Shown here piece after piece: positions 60,975 through 64,000 of a DNA stretch of 64,000 nt; positions within the stretch are counted from its first letter, which is position 1, and every line of letters starts with the position of its first letter. The notes beneath the pieces are model-generated. The model saw nothing but the letters and a program-made list of their open reading frames with translations. It was not told the DNA's origin and made no database searches. The translations under genes and the position numbers were made by a program. The DNA lies in contig NC_079501.1 of assembly GCF_030052815.1 (NCBI RefSeq), positions 92,714,759-92,778,758 on the forward strand, given 5' to 3'. This stretch comes from Hevea brasiliensis. Lineage: Eukaryota; Streptophyta; Magnoliopsida; Malpighiales; Euphorbiaceae.

Positions 60975-63619
60975 TGTGACACCCCAAATTTTAAATATAT
61001 TATTTTATAAGTAATATTAATATTTTTATTTTATTTAAATTTTAGAAAATTATTTGAAATTTTTCAAATTTTCGAAATCGGGTTTGATTTTCTAAAAATA
61101 TAAAACTTTGATGATTTTTAAAAATTAATTTAAAGACCACGTGGCAAAACTAAAAATATATTTGGAGTTTACGAATTTTTCTGAGTTTTTTAGAATTTTT
61201 TTCGAAATTTTTGGGCCTCGTTTTCGGTCCCAAGGCAGAGTAAAATTTAAAATTTTGTATCTTGAATCGGATCGCCCGAATCGAACCAGACCGGATCGGA
61301 CCAATCGAATCGAACCGGCCTTCTTCTTCTTTTATTCCCTTCCTCCGCGCGTCCCGTCTCTCCTCCTCTCTCTCCCGTTTTCTCTCTCCTCCCTCACCCC
61401 CAGGCTGCGCCGCTGCCTTCCCAGCCTCCCCACCTCGCCGGCGCACCGTCTCGACGGCTACCCATCGCCGGCCGGCCTTCCAAGAGGCCAGAAACGACGC
61501 GCGAAGCTCCCTCTGCGCGTGCTCGACGTTTCGGCTTCCCGGCCTAAATCCGGCCGATCTGGCCACCAATTAGGCCGGGTCTTGTGTCAAACACTATCTA
61601 CACCTCGAGAGCTTTCCATAGACATCAAGAACACCAAAATCCATCGAGCGGTTTTTTCTAATTTTTGTCCGGGAAGTTTTAGCTCATTTTGACTTTTGGG
61701 CTAGATTTCTCGCAAACCGTGAACCCAGAGAAAACTGAGAGTACCAAAGCGCTCCACTCGTCGAGAGCTTCGCGGCAATATAAATTTCAAAATTTGCAGA
61801 TACCGTTTTTCGGTGGGTCCCACGAAACTTCGTAGTGTTTTTCCGATCATTAAATGAGCTTAGAAAATTTCGTAAAAATTTTATACTAACCCCCGTATTG
61901 TGGGCTTCGTGTAGGTATCTTCAATTCGCGGAAACTCAACAGTTGTCAGGTTCTGTGAATTTCCGGCCAGACAGACCGACTACCGAAAAAGGCTTGGAAT
62001 TGGATCGAAATTTTGCTACCCCACCTTTTTCAGACGCCCCGAGCTCGTTCCCGAGATCGGAATCGGCATAGGTAAATCCGAACCTTACTTTTTCATAATT
62101 TTCTAGTGTTTAAATGGGATTAAAAATCTATAAAATATTCGTGGTAGCTCAGAAAATTATGATTCTTTTTGTATTAGCTTAGTAATATTGCTAAAGACCG
62201 CGGGGCAAAGTTTTAGAATTTTTAGAGCTTATTTGTGTAGTTTTTGCAAAAGGGATCAATTATAAGGATTAAACTGTAAATTTACATATTGTGATTGATG
62301 ACTGTTTGGATGGATCCAGGAGGGGCTGTGTGATGTGATTGAGTTGTGAGTGTATGATTTGTGAATATAGAAGTGCGTTTTGAGCCCTTTTGCAAGTTGG
62401 GTAGGTCCTAGATATAGGGGAGACTTTGCCGGATTTTCGGCACGACTTAGGACGTCTTTGGTCTTTTTCTTAGTTTGTATTGAGTCAAATTTATTAAATG
62501 ATTATAATAAAATTATCAGGTGAGCCGGGACAGCCTTCTTCCTCCGCCCAGCTGCCACAGTGACTGCTGTCAAGTCTGTGAGTAAAATATTAATTTTAAT
62601 TGTAATTTCGATATTATTATATGTTCAAGCATGCCCATGCATCACTTATATGTATATATCTATGTTGTTAAACTCTAGGCACGTTTTATGTTGCATTCAC
62701 AACTGTTAAAGTGCCATGGATGTTGTTGTGGTAATTTGGAGCAGTGTCCGTGCGTTGGCGTGCGTGTGATGTGGTGTTGGCTATGGATAGGACGGGTAGA
62801 CATGGCTTGAGATCTTCGCTGGAACCCGGTCATTCGGGGTAAACACGGCTTGAGTTCTTCGCTGGGACCCCGATTTAGTTTCTTAAGTGAAAGTCTGAGC
62901 TGAGTTCTTCGCTGGCACATGTTGGAATAAGAGAGCTGTATAGGGGATCAGCTCCCATATATGTAGTGTTTGACATTATCGGGTGTGTGAGTGCTCCAAA
63001 TTACCTTTTTGCTGTTATGATGTTAAAATATTGATAATGTTGTATTTCACTCTACAGGGTGCATAGCTTTAGATAGTTATAGAAATTATGGTTAAAATTG
63101 ATATTTTACTCTTTGAGTCGAATGCTCACTCCTGTTCACTATTTTTCAGGCTACAGGAGGATTTTTATTGTGGTTAACCTGCTTTTATCCTTCGCAGGTT
63201 GTTTATTAATATTTGTGTAATTTTATTAACTTCTAGAATTTCCGCATGTGTTATAAGTATTTATTTGATTTGGGTTTGTAATATAATTATCATGTTGGAC
63301 CTGTAAACATATTATTATATGCATGTTTGATGGATTAGATAAGAGAGTTGAGCTCCCATTTATTTTTATGACATTGAGTATGGGAGGGTGAGCTGAGCTC
63401 CCCAATTGATTATATATTGTGTTTACAGGTCGGGTGAGTCAAAAATTTACAGTTGAAAGGTCCACTTTATAGCCAGACTCTGTCCAATTGAATTCTTGAA
63501 ATTGGGCCCAATGGGCCTTAGAGTTGGGTTGAGGAATAGTTAGGCTTACTACGGGCCTCGGGAGCTTTAAGCTGGCTCAGGTCCTAGTGCCGGTCCGGCT
63601 CATAGGTTGGGTCGTGACA
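60975..63619 (+). mobile_element. Solo LTR (gypsy-type family), copy 3, full-length
   Basis: This 2645-bp LTR runs from TGTGACACCCC to GGGTCGTGACA, with perfect 5-bp duplications attat (60970-60974 and 63620-63624). It is inverted relative to the two copies at 28.9-32.8 kb. It holds both the GC-rich block (61.26-61.9 kb) and the central block (62.1-62.55 kb), each of which is missing from one of the other copies. No primer binding site or internal region is attached. Open frames up to 183 codons occur in the GC-rich block but look incidental. Confidence 0.92.
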
Positions 63620-63624
63620 ATTAT

Positions 63625-64000
63625 TAATATAATAAAAAATTAAACTACTAATAATGAATTGAATTATTTAATTTTAATAATAATGAAAATATATAACATT
63701 ATTATTGACTAAATATAATATTCTATTATATTATTTTTTAAAAATACTATGCTTAAGTATAAATTTTTTTATTAATCTAATATATATTTTTTATAAAATA
63801 ATTATTTGACAAAAATGATTATCACTTTATATAGATTATAATATAAAATAAATACATTTCATAAAATTTAAAATTTTAAAATACCATCATTTTCTATTTT
63901 TTAAAAGATAGATTCTACAATTTTAACACTGTAACTTTAATTATTTTTAATCATCTTTATTTATAATTAAATTTTCGATATAATCATATTTATAATTTAT
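63625..64000. other. AT-rich spacer to the window end
   Basis: Low-complexity A+T DNA beyond the solo LTR target duplication. No gene, RNA or repeat boundary was recognised. Confidence 0.6.

Noticed and set aside
61141..61692. 183-codon plus-strand open frame
   Set aside because: Same LTR GC-rich block as above. The frame starts inside the LTR and is explained by base composition.

Overview
This is nuclear DNA of a eudicot plant. It carries intron-rich genes with GT-AG splicing, very AT-rich spacers, (TA)n and (GA)n microsatellites, and several classes of plant transposable element. The mix of LTR families would suit a Euphorbiaceae-like genome (rubber tree or cassava relatives), but that is an inference and the species was not established. 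No RNA gene, CRISPR array or prokaryotic feature was seen.

Three host genes can be built exon by exon. (1) Minus strand, 1920-24699: a DEAH-box RNA helicase of the RID1/DEAH10 type with 12 coding exons. Introns 4 and 5 are about 9.3 and 8.3 kb. Intron 5 holds a complete copia retrotransposon (6258-14226, TSD gaata) that itself received a second LTR element (7954-11122, TSD cagtg). Intron 4 holds a decayed endogenous caulimovirid movement-protein fragment. Exon 10 has an apparent 1-bp deletion that breaks the reading frame just before the C-terminal domain. (2) Minus strand, 25355-26908: a SPIRAL1-like microtubule protein with two coding exons. (3) Plus strand, 49851-53611: a G3BP-like protein (NTF2 + RRM + RGG/Q-rich tail) with eight coding exons, a 5'-UTR intron and one GC-AG intron.

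The rest is mostly transposon. Around 27.7-32.8 kb lies a gypsy-type element reduced to one LTR, a primer binding site and about 1.1 kb of internal DNA; a related solo LTR (28881-30926, TSD tagag) is inserted beside its primer binding site. A third, complete solo LTR of the family is at 60975-63619 (TSD attat). A CACTA (En/Spm) transposon fills 37593-49198 (11.6 kb, TSD aaa), with a broken TNP2-like transposase, a TNPA-like gene and large subterminal arrays of GAAACCGA/TCGGTTTC hairpins. MITE-like repeats, a 5'-truncated RTE-type LINE tail and several microsatellites fill the remaining spacers.

The genes are ordinary housekeeping or cytoskeletal genes and do not form a pathway. The points most worth checking are the helicase frameshift, the viral relic with its strand-composition switch inside the helicase intron, the modular LTR family and the CACTA hairpin arrays.
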